Shown in pieces: positions 35,966 through 45,223 of a DNA stretch of 64,000 nt. The DNA comes from Evansella caseinilytica (GTDB lineage Bacteria > Bacillota > Bacilli > Bacillales > Salisediminibacteriaceae), in contig NZ_FNPI01000009.1 in NCBI RefSeq assembly GCF_900107275.1, positions 1 to 64,000 of the forward strand, in the 5' to 3' direction. Under the pieces are notes generated by a model. That model had not been told where the DNA came from. It saw only the letters and a list, made by a program, of their open reading frames with translations, and searched no databases. Position 1 is the stretch's first letter. The number at the start of each line of letters is the position of its first letter. The translations under genes and the position numbers were made by a program.

Positions 35966-35975
35966 GGTTGTTTCA

Positions 35976-37076
35976 TTAATTTTGTTTTACGATTTCCCGT
36001 TCGCGCTTGTATAAACCGGATTCAACAAGCTTGGCCATAAATTCCTGGAACTGTGGAATATCCATTTGCTGGGCGGAATCGGAAAGGGCGACCGCCGGAT
36101 CCGGATGTACTTCCGCCATCACCCCGTCTGCGCCGATTGCCAGGGCAGCTTTCGCTGTAGGCAACAGCAAATCCCGGCGTCCGGTGGAATGGGTCACATC
36201 AACCCATACAGGCAAATGTGTTTCTTGTTTTAGTATCGGCACAGCGGATATATCCAACGTATTTCTCGTTGCCTTTTCGTACGTACGGATACCACGTTCA
36301 CACAGCATGATATTTCCGTTCCCTTTGGAATGAATATATTCAGCGGCATTGATAAATTCTTCGATGGTGGCGGACAGCCCGCGTTTCAATAACACTGGTT
36401 TATCCACGCTTCCCGCTGCTTTCAGCAGTTCGAAATTCTGCATGTTGCGCGCGCCGATTTGAATTACATCCACATAGTCCAATGCCATTTCAATGTTTTC
36501 CGGTGTAACGATCTCACTGATAACCGCCAAGTCATATTTTTGAGCGACATCTTTCAAAATTTTCAGGCCTTCTTCACCAAGACCTTGGAAATCGTATGGT
36601 GATGTACGCGGTTTAAACGCGCCGCCGCGGATGAATTTGATTCCTTCCGCTTTTAACGCCTTCGCCACTTCCTCCACTTGCTCATAGCTTTCCACCGAGC
36701 ATGGACCGGCAATCAACCGCTGCTTTCCATCACCGACCGTTTCGTTTTTGATCGTAACGATCGTATCTTCCGGATGCTTTTTCCTTGACACCAGAAGCGC
36801 TTTGCGGTGGTCGTCTTCCTGCAATTCAAGGCTGGCTTTAAATATTTGCTTAAATATATGTTGAAGCGTCGATGTCTCAAACGGACCTTGATTATTTTCC
36901 GCAATCAGATCGAGCATCTTTCGCTCACGGACAGGATCAAAACGATTTAGACCTTGTGTACTCTTCACTCGGCCAATCTCTTTCACAAGCCTGGCACGCT
37001 CGTTTATCAGCTCCATCAATTGGAGATTCACTTGGTCCAATTGATTCCTCAACTCTTCCAGCTGCTCATTACCCAT
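35976..37076 (-). CDS. aroA: DAHP synthase / chorismate mutase (bifunctional)
   Basis: A 366-residue fusion: an N-terminal AroQ-type chorismate mutase (residues 1-90, [20 protein letters not shown] and [16 protein letters not shown]) and a type I-beta DAHP synthase (from about residue 105) with [39 protein letters not shown] and [13 protein letters not shown]. It starts the shikimate pathway; the mutase domain acts as the prephenate/chorismate sensor in B. subtilis. In B. subtilis this gene is named aroA. Confidence 0.96.
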   Translation of the reverse strand: MGNEQLEELRNQLDQVNLQLMELINERARLVKEIGRVKSTQGLNRFDPVRERKMLDLIAENNQGPFETSTLQHIFKQIFKASLELQEDDHRKALLVSRKKHPEDTIVTIKNETVGDGKQRLIAGPCSVESYEQVEEVAKALKAEGIKFIRGGAFKPRTSPYDFQGLGEEGLKILKDVAQKYDLAVISEIVTPENIEMALDYVDVIQIGARNMQNFELLKAAGSVDKPVLLKRGLSATIEEFINAAEYIHSKGNGNIMLCERGIRTYEKATRNTLDISAVPILKQETHLPVWVDVTHSTGRRDLLLPTAKAALAIGADGVMAEVHPDPAVALSDSAQQMDIPQFQEFMAKLVESGLYKREREIVKQN

Positions 37077-37180
37077 AAATTAAAAACTCCTCTCTGGTAC
37101 TCAGTCTAATATTTAGATTAATTACGGACTATTATAACGAAATGTCATAAAAAAGTCACGTCTTTTTTCTTTATTAATTA

Positions 37181-37196
37181 AACGCTTTTAAGCGTT
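37181..37196. promoter_or_regulatory. Inverted repeat upstream of aroA
   Basis: AACGCTT and AAGCGTT arms with a 2-nt spacer, about 105 bp before the aroA start. It could be an operator for aroA. It is not a clear cre site. No regulator can be named from sequence. Confidence 0.3.
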
Positions 37197-37321
37197 AAAG
37201 TAAAATAGTTCAAATTCATTCGATTTCGACAATTTTCCACCTCCGCACAACAACATCATGTATAATATATTATGTGCTCTTGTGCATGGTAAACATAGCA
37301 TGTACAGAAACCTAATTAAAA

Positions 37322-37506
37322 TGCGTGTTCAAAAAGGCAATGGTTCCGCTCATTGTCTCTTCCTCTGATAGTTTAGCGCTGACGTTAATCCAAGTGCCTT
37401 CGCCCGCGATGACACGATGAGACAACTTGCAGCATCTCAGTGAAGGAAGGCTCATTGCATCGTGTATGTTCAAAAAGATAAAAAACGATCTTTTTCAACA
37501 TACACT
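37322..37506 (-). repeat. Dispersed repeat family A, GTCTC-middle variant
   Basis: GTGTTCAAAAAGGCAATGG, then the middle CATTGTCTCTTCCTCTGATA ... ACGATGAGACAAC shared with the 17160 copy, and the end hairpin AAAAAGATAAAAAACGATCTTTTT. It lies between divergent aroA and the FtsA-like gene; the latter's promoter must lie within or past it. Confidence 0.8.
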
Positions 37507-37532
37507 ACAAGTAGTTAGAGAGGTGTATTGTT

Positions 37533-39686
37533 TTGAATGCTGAAAACTCAAAGCCATTATTCGCACTGGATATCGGAACCCGTTCGGTTGTCGGACTCAT
37601 TTTATATAAAAAAGAAACACACTACCACGTAGTGGATATCGTACGTATGGAACATAAAGAACGTTCCATGCTTGACGGGCAAATCCACAATGTCCTTCAA
37701 GTTTCCAATGTCATCACGCAAATTAAAACGCAGCTGGAAACGAAGCACGGGCCGCTGAAGAGCGTTTGTGTCGCAGCTGCCGGCCGCTCGTTAAAAACCA
37801 AACGAGCGGCAGCAGAAATTGATATTAAAGGAAAGCCGACACTCGATCAACAAATGATTCTGCACATGGAGCTGACTGCCGTGCAAAAAGCCCAGTTTTC
37901 CCTGGCTAAAGAAAATGGCGAGGCACAAAAAAAAGCCAACGATTTTTGCGTCGGCTATTCTGTCATCGACTATCGGCTGGATAATGAAGTGATTGGCAGC
38001 CTTGTAGATCAAAAGGGTGAAAAAGCGTCTGTGGAAGTGATCGCTACTTTCCTTCCCAAGATCGTTGTGGAGTCGCTCATTTCTGCCTTGCAGCGGTCCG
38101 GGCTGGAATTGGAGGCCCTTACTTTAGAACCGATCGCCGCGATCAATGTTTTGATTCCGCCGTCGATGCGGCGGCTGAACGTGGCACTCGTCGATGTCGG
38201 TGCAGGTACTTCCGATATTGCAATTACCAATTTGGGAACCGTAGTTGCCTACGGAATGGTTCCCGTTGCCGGAGATGAAATTACCGAAGCGATCAGCGAC
38301 CATTATTTATTGGATTTCCCTGAGGCCGAACAACTGAAGCGGGAGTTGGCAACACAGGACAAAGTATGCATTACCGATATCCTTGGATTTGAAACAGAAT
38401 ACAACAAAAGCGAAGTTGTTGCTTCCATTCATGACGCTATCCTCAACCTTGCCAAAAGCATCAGCGATGAAATTATCGCCTTGAATCAGCAGCCCCCGAA
38501 AGCGGTCATGCTCGTCGGCGGCGGAAGTATGACACCGATGCTTCCGGAAAAGGTTGCTGAATATTTACAGCTGCCGACAAACCGAGTCGCCATCCGCGGA
38601 ATTGATGCCTTGAAAGGAGTCACCTTTGAAAAGGATGTTGAATCGACTCCTGAGCTCGTTACCCCCATAGGAATCGCCATTGCCGCAAGAGAAAGCCCGG
38701 TGGAATACATCAGCATCACCGTCAACGAGCGGCTTGTCCGCTTATTCGATATTAAACAGCTGACCGTCGGAGACGGTCTGCTTTCCAGCGGCTTGGAGTT
38801 CTCTAAAATCTACGGTAAACCGGGAATGGGATTGATGGTCAAAGTAAATAATCAAGTCGTCTCGCTCCCTGGAGAACACGGTACACCTCCGATGGTGAAA
38901 AAAAATGGTCAGGTTGCCGCTTTGGATGAGCCGATTCAACACGGGGATGTCATCGAAATCATTAAGGGAGAAGACGGCAAGGACGCCAGCGCTGTCATCG
39001 GTGACTTCTGTAAAGACGTGACCAGCATTCCGATTACCTTCAATAGTAAAAAGGTAGACATCACACCGGTTATTACCCGCAATCAACAGCCGGCAACGCT
39101 GAAGACACCAGTCATGGACCGCGACCAGCTTACGATTGCACTGCCGGCAACCGTCGGAGAAATCATCAATCAGCTCGTTCCGGAGTTCACCGGAAAGAAA
39201 AAACAATTCACGATTTTTATTGACGGCGATGAGTATCCGGTTAATACCAGTCAGGAGCAGCTCCTTCTAAACGATCAGCCCGTTACTTTGATACATCCGG
39301 TAAAGCCCGGAGACCGGCTGCATTATACCCTGCCGGAAACAGAAACAGTGACGGTGGGCGAAATTTTTCAAAGCAACCATTGGGAGACGGTAAAAACGAT
39401 TCAGGTGACATTTAATGGAGAGAAAGTAATGTTGGAAAAACCGTTGATCGATGTGTACCGCGGAGAGGAGAAGCTTGCCTTCGATGCTGTCCTTTCCCAT
39501 GGAAATCAGCTTCGCACAGTGGAAAAGAAAGACAAGACATTTATTTTTCAGGATGTTTTTACAAAGGTTTCGATAAAAAAACCGACGGAGAAAGCTAGGA
39601 AGCCGGTCATACTCCGCAACGACAAAGAAACGAGCTTCGCAGAGCAAATTCACCATGGTGATGTTCTGGAACTGAAATGGATATAA
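37533..39686 (+). CDS. FtsA-like ATPase with C-terminal extension
   Basis: A 717-residue actin-fold protein. The phosphate-1 motif FALDIGTRSVVG (residue 9), the phosphate-2 motif VDVGAGTSDIAI (about 220) and the adenosine motif MLVGGGSMTPML (about 325) are intact, with an SHS2/1C-like region between. Past residue 395 come tandem segments ending HGDVIEI, PGDRLHY and HGDVLEL, suggesting beta-grasp-like repeats. There is no C-terminal amphipathic FtsA membrane helix. The start is TTG with GAGAGGTG upstream. Function unknown; it is not the dcw-cluster ftsA. Confidence 0.8.
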   Translation: MNAENSKPLFALDIGTRSVVGLILYKKETHYHVVDIVRMEHKERSMLDGQIHNVLQVSNVITQIKTQLETKHGPLKSVCVAAAGRSLKTKRAAAEIDIKGKPTLDQQMILHMELTAVQKAQFSLAKENGEAQKKANDFCVGYSVIDYRLDNEVIGSLVDQKGEKASVEVIATFLPKIVVESLISALQRSGLELEALTLEPIAAINVLIPPSMRRLNVALVDVGAGTSDIAITNLGTVVAYGMVPVAGDEITEAISDHYLLDFPEAEQLKRELATQDKVCITDILGFETEYNKSEVVASIHDAILNLAKSISDEIIALNQQPPKAVMLVGGGSMTPMLPEKVAEYLQLPTNRVAIRGIDALKGVTFEKDVESTPELVTPIGIAIAARESPVEYISITVNERLVRLFDIKQLTVGDGLLSSGLEFSKIYGKPGMGLMVKVNNQVVSLPGEHGTPPMVKKNGQVAALDEPIQHGDVIEIIKGEDGKDASAVIGDFCKDVTSIPITFNSKKVDITPVITRNQQPATLKTPVMDRDQLTIALPATVGEIINQLVPEFTGKKKQFTIFIDGDEYPVNTSQEQLLLNDQPVTLIHPVKPGDRLHYTLPETETVTVGEIFQSNHWETVKTIQVTFNGEKVMLEKPLIDVYRGEEKLAFDAVLSHGNQLRTVEKKDKTFIFQDVFTKVSIKKPTEKARKPVILRNDKETSFAEQIHHGDVLELKWI

Positions 39687-39691
39687 ACAGG

Positions 39692-39732
39692 GGGGTGTCT
39701 CAAAAGGGTGTTTTTTCCCTTTTGAGACACCC
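39692..39732. terminator. Family-C stem-loop between the FtsA-like gene and ytxJ
   Basis: GGGGTGTCTCAAAAGGG pairs with CCCTTTTGAGACACCC around TGTTTTTT. It starts 6 bp past the FtsA-like stop and serves both convergent genes. Confidence 0.7.
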
Positions 39733-39745
39733 ACTTTCTCTCTCA

Positions 39746-40075
39746 TCAACTTGACCAGGCTTCGGCCAGGCTGTTCTTTGTGACATTCCGGTGGGAAGCG
39801 TTCCAGGCAACGCCGCCGCTTGCAAACAACAGTGCTTGCGGTGATTCGTGCTTTACTTGAAATGTCTCGGCAATTTCATTGGAAAGCTCGCGGGATTCCT
39901 GAACATTCAAGTAATAAACAGGTGCATCGGGCTTTTCGCCGGCGAACTTTTCCGTTTCCTTCAATGCCTCGTCGCTGATTGGGCAAGCAGTGCTGTTTTT
40001 AAGCAGAATAAACTTTTCTTCGTTCCTTAATATTTGTTGAAACTCTTCCGAATGCAAAATTTTATGCAGGCTCAT
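39746..40075 (-). CDS. ytxJ: Bacillithiol-system redox-active protein YtxJ
   Basis: A 109-residue thioredoxin-fold monothiol protein. The active cysteine is in KNSTACPISDEALK (about residue 31), giving a CPIS motif, and the cis-proline region is HESPQALLF. It is thought to remove bacillithiol from proteins (bacilliredoxin-like). AGAAGGAG precedes the ATG. It forms a ytxG-ytxH-ytxJ block as in B. subtilis, where it belongs to the general stress regulon. Confidence 0.93.
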   Translation of the reverse strand: MSLHKILHSEEFQQILRNEEKFILLKNSTACPISDEALKETEKFAGEKPDAPVYYLNVQESRELSNEIAETFQVKHESPQALLFASGGVAWNASHRNVTKNSLAEAWSS

Positions 40076-40096
40076 GGTTTCTACTCCTTCTTATGC

Positions 40097-40546
40097 TTAT
40101 TCAGGATCCCTTTCCCGTTTCCGTTCCTTTTCCTCCACTTCCTTTACCAGTTGCTCCACGGCCCGCTGAAGATCCTCGACTTCCTTTTTGACAGAAGCGG
40201 CGATCTCCTCGCTGATCCCTTCCAAATCCACCGATAAATGATCAGTGGATTCTGTCAACTCCTGCACATCCTTTCTGACTGCCCTCGCCAAGTCGCGGAC
40301 TTTATCCAGCAGTTGACCGGAGCTTTCCACGGCAGTCTGAGCAAGCTGATTTCCTTTTTCCACCGCCTGATTGGTCCATTCAGCCGTTTTCTCCTTCGCT
40401 ACCCTTGCCTGTTCATTTATGTCCTGGCGTAGTTCCTTTCCGGATTTCGGTGCCAGCAGCAGCGCCGCCGATGCACCAATAAACCCACCGATTAACGTAC
40501 CGATAACGAAATCTTTCGCATTCATGCCGCTCCCATTTTCACTCAT
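40097..40546 (-). CDS. ytxH: YtxH-domain general stress protein
   Basis: 149 residues. One N-terminal glycine/alanine-rich membrane helix, DFVIGTLIGGFIGASAALLL, followed by the family signature APKSGKELRQDI and then a long amphipathic coiled coil. ATG at 40546 is preferred: an earlier ATG at 40555 falls inside the AAAGGATG ribosome binding site. Role unknown; the family is induced by stress and starvation. Confidence 0.9.
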   Translation of the reverse strand: MSENGSGMNAKDFVIGTLIGGFIGASAALLLAPKSGKELRQDINEQARVAKEKTAEWTNQAVEKGNQLAQTAVESSGQLLDKVRDLARAVRKDVQELTESTDHLSVDLEGISEEIAASVKKEVEDLQRAVEQLVKEVEEKERKRERDPE

Positions 40547-40606
40547 GCTTCTCATCCTTTCCCATCATTTTTTACATACTGCTGTTTGCTTCCTTTTTCC
40601 AGCGCT

Positions 40607-41017
40607 TCATTTTTTACTTTTCCATTTTGCCCATAAGTCTAACAATGCATTACCCCATTGTACAGCCTGAGCAACTTGTTCCGAGCGTTCATCCGACTTC
40701 TTTGCGATTGTATCGGACATCCTGCGAACCGATTGATTGATTCGCCCCATGGAATCTCCCAAATCCTTTGCGGCAGAAAACACGCTGTTGAGCGCTTCTG
40801 ACTTTTGCTGAATATCGTCCGCCAACCGATTCGTTTTATTCAGCAACGCTGTCGATTCTTTTGTAATACCGTTTACCTGCTCCTGCAGTCCTTGAACAGT
40901 ACTCTTCAGCTCTTCCAGCGTTTTTTTTGTCGAAATTAACGTTTGAATTAAATAATATACTAAAAACGCAAACGCGACAGCAACGATTGTGACACTTATG
41001 TATAGCAGCCATTCCAT
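40607..41017 (-). CDS. ytxG: DUF948 protein YtxG
   Basis: 136 residues: one N-terminal membrane helix (WLLYISVTIVAVAFAFLVYY) then a coiled coil typical of DUF948 (LEELKSTVQGLQEQVNGI). AAGGAGG lies before the ATG. First gene of the ytxGHJ operon. Function not established. Confidence 0.9.
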   Translation of the reverse strand: MEWLLYISVTIVAVAFAFLVYYLIQTLISTKKTLEELKSTVQGLQEQVNGITKESTALLNKTNRLADDIQQKSEALNSVFSAAKDLGDSMGRINQSVRRMSDTIAKKSDERSEQVAQAVQWGNALLDLWAKWKSKK

Positions 41018-41248
41018 ATCACCGACACCTCCTTAAGAAAAAGACTACGAGTTTACTTTCCGTTTTCGATGGACATGTTCTTTTTCCATTCTACCGTTTT
41101 TTTTTCATTCTTGCTACATTCAATGCTGGTTTCTTGTACTTGTTCTGTGTAAAATACAATTAGTGTGTCTAAATAATTGTCATCCTGTATGTATATAAAA
41201 GAAACTCTAAATTCAATCACACGGAAAGCTGTCTAGGGAGGAATTAAT

Positions 41249-42364
41249 ATGAGAGATCCACGTATTCAAACACTGGCAAGCAATTTAATCAATTATTCTG
41301 TGAATCTTCAACCCGGCGAGAAAATTCTCATTGAAAACTTCGGGGTGCAAAAGCAATTGGTCAACGCTCTCGTGGAAGAAGCCTATCGAGCAGGCGGACA
41401 TCCGTTTGTTTCTTTAAAGGAGCATGAAATAAACCGGTCTTTGCTGATCGGCGCGACACAGGAACAGCAGGAGCTGACCGCAGAATTTGAGGCGTATGTC
41501 ATGAAGCAGATGGACGCTTACATCGGGCTGAGAGCAGGAGACAATATCAATGAATTATCCGATGTTCCCGATGCCCAAATGGCGCTTCATCAGAAAACTG
41601 TCGGAACAAAAGTACATAGAGAAATTCGCGTGCCAAAAACAAAATGGGTCGTCCTTCGTTATCCGAGCTCTTCGATGGCGCAGCTGGCGAAAATGAGCAC
41701 TGCCGGCTTTGAAGACTTTTATTTTAATGTCTGTAACCTGGACTACAGCAAGATGGATAAGGCGATGGACGCGTTGGTTAAACGGATGAACAATACCGAT
41801 CAAGTTAGAATCACCGGGGAAGGAACGGACATAACGTTTTCCATCAAAGGAATACCGGCAATCAAATGCGCCGGCAAGATGAACATTCCTGACGGAGAAG
41901 TCTATACAGCGCCTGTGAAAAATTCCGTTAACGGAATGATCAGCTATAACACCGCTTCTCCTTACCAAGGATTTACGTTTGAAAACATTCAATTTACGTT
42001 TGAAAACGGCAAAATTGTCAACGCCACTGCCAACAACAGTGAAAAAATCAATGCGATCCTTGATACCGATGAAGGGGCGAGATACATTGGCGAATTTGCC
42101 ATCGGTGTGAATCCGTATATTTTGCATCCGATACAGGACATTTTATTTGACGAAAAAATCGACGGCAGCTTTCACTTTACACCGGGACAGGCCTATGAAA
42201 ATGCCTACAATGACAACGATTCTGCCATTCACTGGGATATCGTCAACATCCAGCGTCCGGAATACGGCGGCGGAAATATTTATTTTGACGGACAACTGAT
42301 TCGGGAAAACGGCCGGTTTGTCGTTGAAGATTTAAAGCCTTTGAATCCGGAAAAATTAAAATAA
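41249..42364 (+). CDS. ampS: M29-family aminopeptidase
   Basis: A 371-residue metallo-aminopeptidase related to AmpS/PepS and aminopeptidase T. The N-terminus RDPRIQTLASNLINYSVNLQ is typical. Metal and catalytic residues are visible in NIPDGEVYTAPVKNSVNG (Glu), ARYIGEFAIGVNP (Glu), ILFDEKIDGSFHFTPG and NDSAIHWDIV (His, Asp). It is shorter than B. subtilis AmpS (about 410), so the symbol is by family. GGGAGG precedes the ATG. It is divergent from ytxG. Confidence 0.88.
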   Translation: MRDPRIQTLASNLINYSVNLQPGEKILIENFGVQKQLVNALVEEAYRAGGHPFVSLKEHEINRSLLIGATQEQQELTAEFEAYVMKQMDAYIGLRAGDNINELSDVPDAQMALHQKTVGTKVHREIRVPKTKWVVLRYPSSSMAQLAKMSTAGFEDFYFNVCNLDYSKMDKAMDALVKRMNNTDQVRITGEGTDITFSIKGIPAIKCAGKMNIPDGEVYTAPVKNSVNGMISYNTASPYQGFTFENIQFTFENGKIVNATANNSEKINAILDTDEGARYIGEFAIGVNPYILHPIQDILFDEKIDGSFHFTPGQAYENAYNDNDSAIHWDIVNIQRPEYGGGNIYFDGQLIRENGRFVVEDLKPLNPEKLK

Positions 42365-42520
42365 CTGTTCCATTTGTCATTACCTTAGGTTTTCCATTAA
42401 AATGAGACATTCAATCGATGTATTGTTACTGGTGTGGAGGATGAAACCGGTTGATGCAAGGTCATATCAAAGAACTGGGGCTGTATCAAAAGCCAAAACG
42501 ATTTAAAAAAATATTGCTTC

Positions 42521-42563
42521 GGTGGTGTCTCTAAAGGAAAAAACCCCCTTTTGAGACACCACT
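42521..42563. terminator. Family-C stem-loop overlapping the MocR gene end
   Basis: GGTGGTGTCTC and GAGACACCACT arms with an inner AAAGG/CCTTTT. The MocR stop codon lies inside it at 42531, so the coding end and the terminator share bases. It serves convergent ampS and MocR. Confidence 0.6.
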
Positions 42564-43949
42564 CAGGTACTGCTTGAGTATTTTCAACCCTACTTGTAAT
42601 TCATCTAATGAATTTGTTGAGGAAAGGGCTATTCGTAAATGCTGGTCTATTGTGGTTAATCCGCTTAAAAAGCGGTCTGAATGGAAAACGCGTATGCCGT
42701 AACTTTTTAAATCAGCTTCAAGCTGAGCCCCGGTTAAATGCGTCTGGATCGGTAGCCAACGATAAAAACTTAGCGGGTGTTCGCCCGCTTTTTTTTCTGG
42801 AAAATAGTTTGCATAAATAGCATTCGCCATTTTTGCAAGTTGCCGCTTCTTATTAACAATCCTGTAAGCTTCGCCAGTGAGAATTAATTCGGTAATCACT
42901 TCTGCATCAAGGGAAGACGTTTTGACATTCGTTGTAAAAATAGACTGCAACATTTTCTCGTGAAAAACTTCGCCATACACCATATAGGCTACACGCAGCC
43001 CGGAGCAAATCGTCTTAGCGGTGCTGCAGATATATACCGCTTGCTCAGGTAATAAGTTAAACATTGGTTGTTTATAATCGTCCGTCATCCCGGCTGTAAA
43101 AAAGGCATGGATATCATCTTCAATCAAAATTAACTGATATTGCCGCATGACTTCGGCTAATTCTGACTTTCTGCGATCCGACATCATCATTGTAGTAGGA
43201 TTGCTACAGGAAGGCATCAAAAATATTCCATGTATTTTTGTTTGTGCACAATGCTTTTCAAGTTCCTCCGCCAGCATCCCGCACGCATCCCCAGCAATTG
43301 GCACAAGTTGAATGTGCAGCAATTTTGCTAACTCAATAAAGTTTGAATATGTATACACATCCGTCGCGATGCGCTGTCCCGGTTCGAATAAGGCTTTTAA
43401 AGTAATTGCTAAGGCGTTTTGCGCCCCGGATACAATGGCCATATGCTCCTGGTCTGCATGGACGCCGATTGATTTCATCCAGTTTAATCCTGCTGTTTTT
43501 TGATGAGGAATCCCTGTCGGATCATTATAATTTAGCAGTTGCGAAACATAACGTTTATTGACTGCTTGCTGCAGCACATCCGCAACGATATCATTCGTTT
43601 GCTCAAAGGAAGCGACGAAGCCAAGTTCCAGCGTATTGTTTGTGTTTTCTGCCGAAATAGTAATCGATCGGGCGGCATTGGCAGCCACAAACGTCCCGCT
43701 GCCTGTCGTGGCATAGATAAGTCCTCTTCGCTCACAAATCTTATAGGCGCGCGTAATCGTCGTGAAATTTAAATCGAGAAAATCAGCCAATTCTCGTTGC
43801 GGGGGCAATTTGGTGCCTGGTGCTAAGAAGCCATTTCTAATATCTTGCTCGAGCAGCTCCGCAATCGATTGGTAATAAGGTCTTTTTAAACGAGCTTTGT
43901 CCGGTTTCCAAGACATAGGATAATGCTCAAACGAATTGACGGGCATCAT
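42531..43949 (-). CDS. MocR-type GntR/aminotransferase regulator
   Basis: A 472-residue fusion of a GntR winged helix (AELLEQDIRNGFLAPGTKLP, QRELADFLDLNFTTITRAYK) with a fold-type I aminotransferase-like domain that normally binds PLP: GAQNALAITLKAL, MPSCSNPTTMMMS and the lysine region SSTAKTICSGLRVAYM. ATG at 43949 is preferred, with AAGAGGTG close before it. It is divergent from azlCD and probably regulates that pair through the inverted repeat between them. Confidence 0.9.
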   Translation of the reverse strand: MMPVNSFEHYPMSWKPDKARLKRPYYQSIAELLEQDIRNGFLAPGTKLPPQRELADFLDLNFTTITRAYKICERRGLIYATTGSGTFVAANAARSITISAENTNNTLELGFVASFEQTNDIVADVLQQAVNKRYVSQLLNYNDPTGIPHQKTAGLNWMKSIGVHADQEHMAIVSGAQNALAITLKALFEPGQRIATDVYTYSNFIELAKLLHIQLVPIAGDACGMLAEELEKHCAQTKIHGIFLMPSCSNPTTMMMSDRRKSELAEVMRQYQLILIEDDIHAFFTAGMTDDYKQPMFNLLPEQAVYICSTAKTICSGLRVAYMVYGEVFHEKMLQSIFTTNVKTSSLDAEVITELILTGEAYRIVNKKRQLAKMANAIYANYFPEKKAGEHPLSFYRWLPIQTHLTGAQLEADLKSYGIRVFHSDRFLSGLTTIDQHLRIALSSTNSLDELQVGLKILKQYLSGVSKGGFFL

Positions 43950-44008
43950 GACACCTCTTTTCATCTGTTCCATGCAATCATACCACGAATTAGATAAACG
44001 AAATTGTA

Positions 44009-44040
44009 ATCCATACAATTTATTTGTTTTTTGTATGGAT
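44009..44040. promoter_or_regulatory. Operator-like inverted repeat between mocR and azlCD
   Basis: Perfect 10-bp arms ATCCATACAA (44009-44018) and TTGTATGGAT (44031-44040) with a 12-bp spacer, about 50 bp before azlC. A TATGCT at 44045-44050 could be the azlC -10 box, which would put the right arm within the promoter. It is the natural candidate site for the divergent MocR protein. Confidence 0.55.
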
Positions 44041-44088
44041 TTCTTATGCTACATTGAGATTATCTTTGCATTAGAGGAAGGGAAGATA

Positions 44089-44799
44089 ATGAACAAAAGA
44101 GAAATGTTAGCGAAAGCATTTTTTGCTGCTTTCCCGCATACCACTCCGATTTTGGCAGGATTTTTATTTTTGGGCATTGCCTATGGCATGTATATGCAAT
44201 CCTTGGGGTTCAGCGCTATTTACCCGATTGTAATGAGCATCATTATTTTTGCCGGTTCAATGGAATTTTTAGCAGCAACGTTATTACTCGGGGCATTTAA
44301 TCCATTCCATGCATTGTTCCTCACATTAATGGTAAATGCGCGTCATTTATTTTACGGGATTTCCATGCTGGAGAAATATAAAAATACGGGGAAGAAAAAA
44401 TCTTATCTTATTTTCGGCATGTGTGATGAATCATTTTCCATCAATTATTCTGCCAATATCCCAAGGAATGTGGATAAGGGATGGTTTATGACATTTGTGA
44501 CCTTGCTGAACCACTGCTATTGGGCACTCGGCGCCGCGATTGGCGGGATTTTTGGCTCTTTGATCAGCTTCAATACAGAAGGACTGGAATTTGTGATGAC
44601 AGCCCTTTTTGTCGTCATCTTTATCGAACAATGGCGCAAGGAGAAGAAACACCTTATTGCCTTGATCGGGTTAACGGCATCTGTGATTAGTCTTATCCTG
44701 TTTGGCGGAAGTGGCTTTATCCTCCCTGCCATGATAGCGATTTTAGCAGCCGTAACAGCCGTAAGAAAGCCGCAGGAGCAGAAGGAGGCAGCCGCATGA
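44089..44799 (+). CDS. azlC: AzlC-family amino acid exporter, large subunit
   Basis: A 236-residue membrane protein with about seven predicted segments: [55 protein letters not shown]. AzlCD exports branched-chain amino acids and analogues. The ATG at 44089 has GAGGAAGGGA 6-8 nt before it; the frame is open far upstream into the operator but without a site. It overlaps azlD by 4 nt. Confidence 0.92.
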   Translation: MNKREMLAKAFFAAFPHTTPILAGFLFLGIAYGMYMQSLGFSAIYPIVMSIIIFAGSMEFLAATLLLGAFNPFHALFLTLMVNARHLFYGISMLEKYKNTGKKKSYLIFGMCDESFSINYSANIPRNVDKGWFMTFVTLLNHCYWALGAAIGGIFGSLISFNTEGLEFVMTALFVVIFIEQWRKEKKHLIALIGLTASVISLILFGGSGFILPAMIAILAAVTAVRKPQEQKEAAA

Positions 44800-45122
44800 G
44801 TTTAGCTCAACAAATAATAACGATTTCAGTGGTTGTGTTTGGGACGGTGCTGACTCGTTTTATCCCGTTTCTGCTCTTTCCCCCCGGTAAAACGACACCT
44901 CCTTACGTACAGTATCTCGGCAGCGTACTGCCACTGGCTGTACTTGGTCTATTGGTTGTATATTGCTTAAAAGATGTCACATTGCTCGCTGGCAACCATG
45001 GTATTCCTGAATTCATTGGAATAGCAGTTGTGGCCGGACTGCATCTTTGGAAGGGACAAATGCTGCTGTCAATTGCTGCGGGGACCATTACCTATATGAT
45101 GCTTGTTCAATTTATTTTTTAA
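44796..45122 (+). CDS. azlD: AzlD-family amino acid exporter, small subunit
   Basis: A 108-residue membrane protein with about four helices; [20 protein letters not shown] and [20 protein letters not shown] are typical of AzlD. ATGA overlap with azlC implies translational coupling and a complex of the two subunits. Confidence 0.92.
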   Translation: MSLAQQIITISVVVFGTVLTRFIPFLLFPPGKTTPPYVQYLGSVLPLAVLGLLVVYCLKDVTLLAGNHGIPEFIGIAVVAGLHLWKGQMLLSIAAGTITYMMLVQFIF

Positions 45123-45140
45123 CATACGTAACAGGATAAA

Positions 45141-45175
45141 GGAACTAGTTGATTTTTGGAAAACCAACTAGTTCC
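45141..45175. terminator. Stem-loop between convergent azlCD and murC
   Basis: Perfect 11-bp arms GGAACTAGTTG and CAACTAGTTCC. The minus strand continues TTTATCC, so it fits murC best. Its sequence is unrelated to family C. Confidence 0.5.
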
Positions 45176-45223
45176 TCACTGTTATCCTCCGGACATTTGG
45201 AAGTTTCTATATGTTTCGGCAGC

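Noticed and set aside
42453-42533. A 26-codon frame (MQGHIKELGLYQKPKRF) downstream of ampS
   Set aside because: The GGAGG is too far from the ATG and the frame ends inside the family-C terminator; too short to judge.
44140-44340. AzlC as a generic permease unrelated to the MocR gene
   Set aside because: The tight divergent arrangement with a shared inverted repeat argues for a functional pair.
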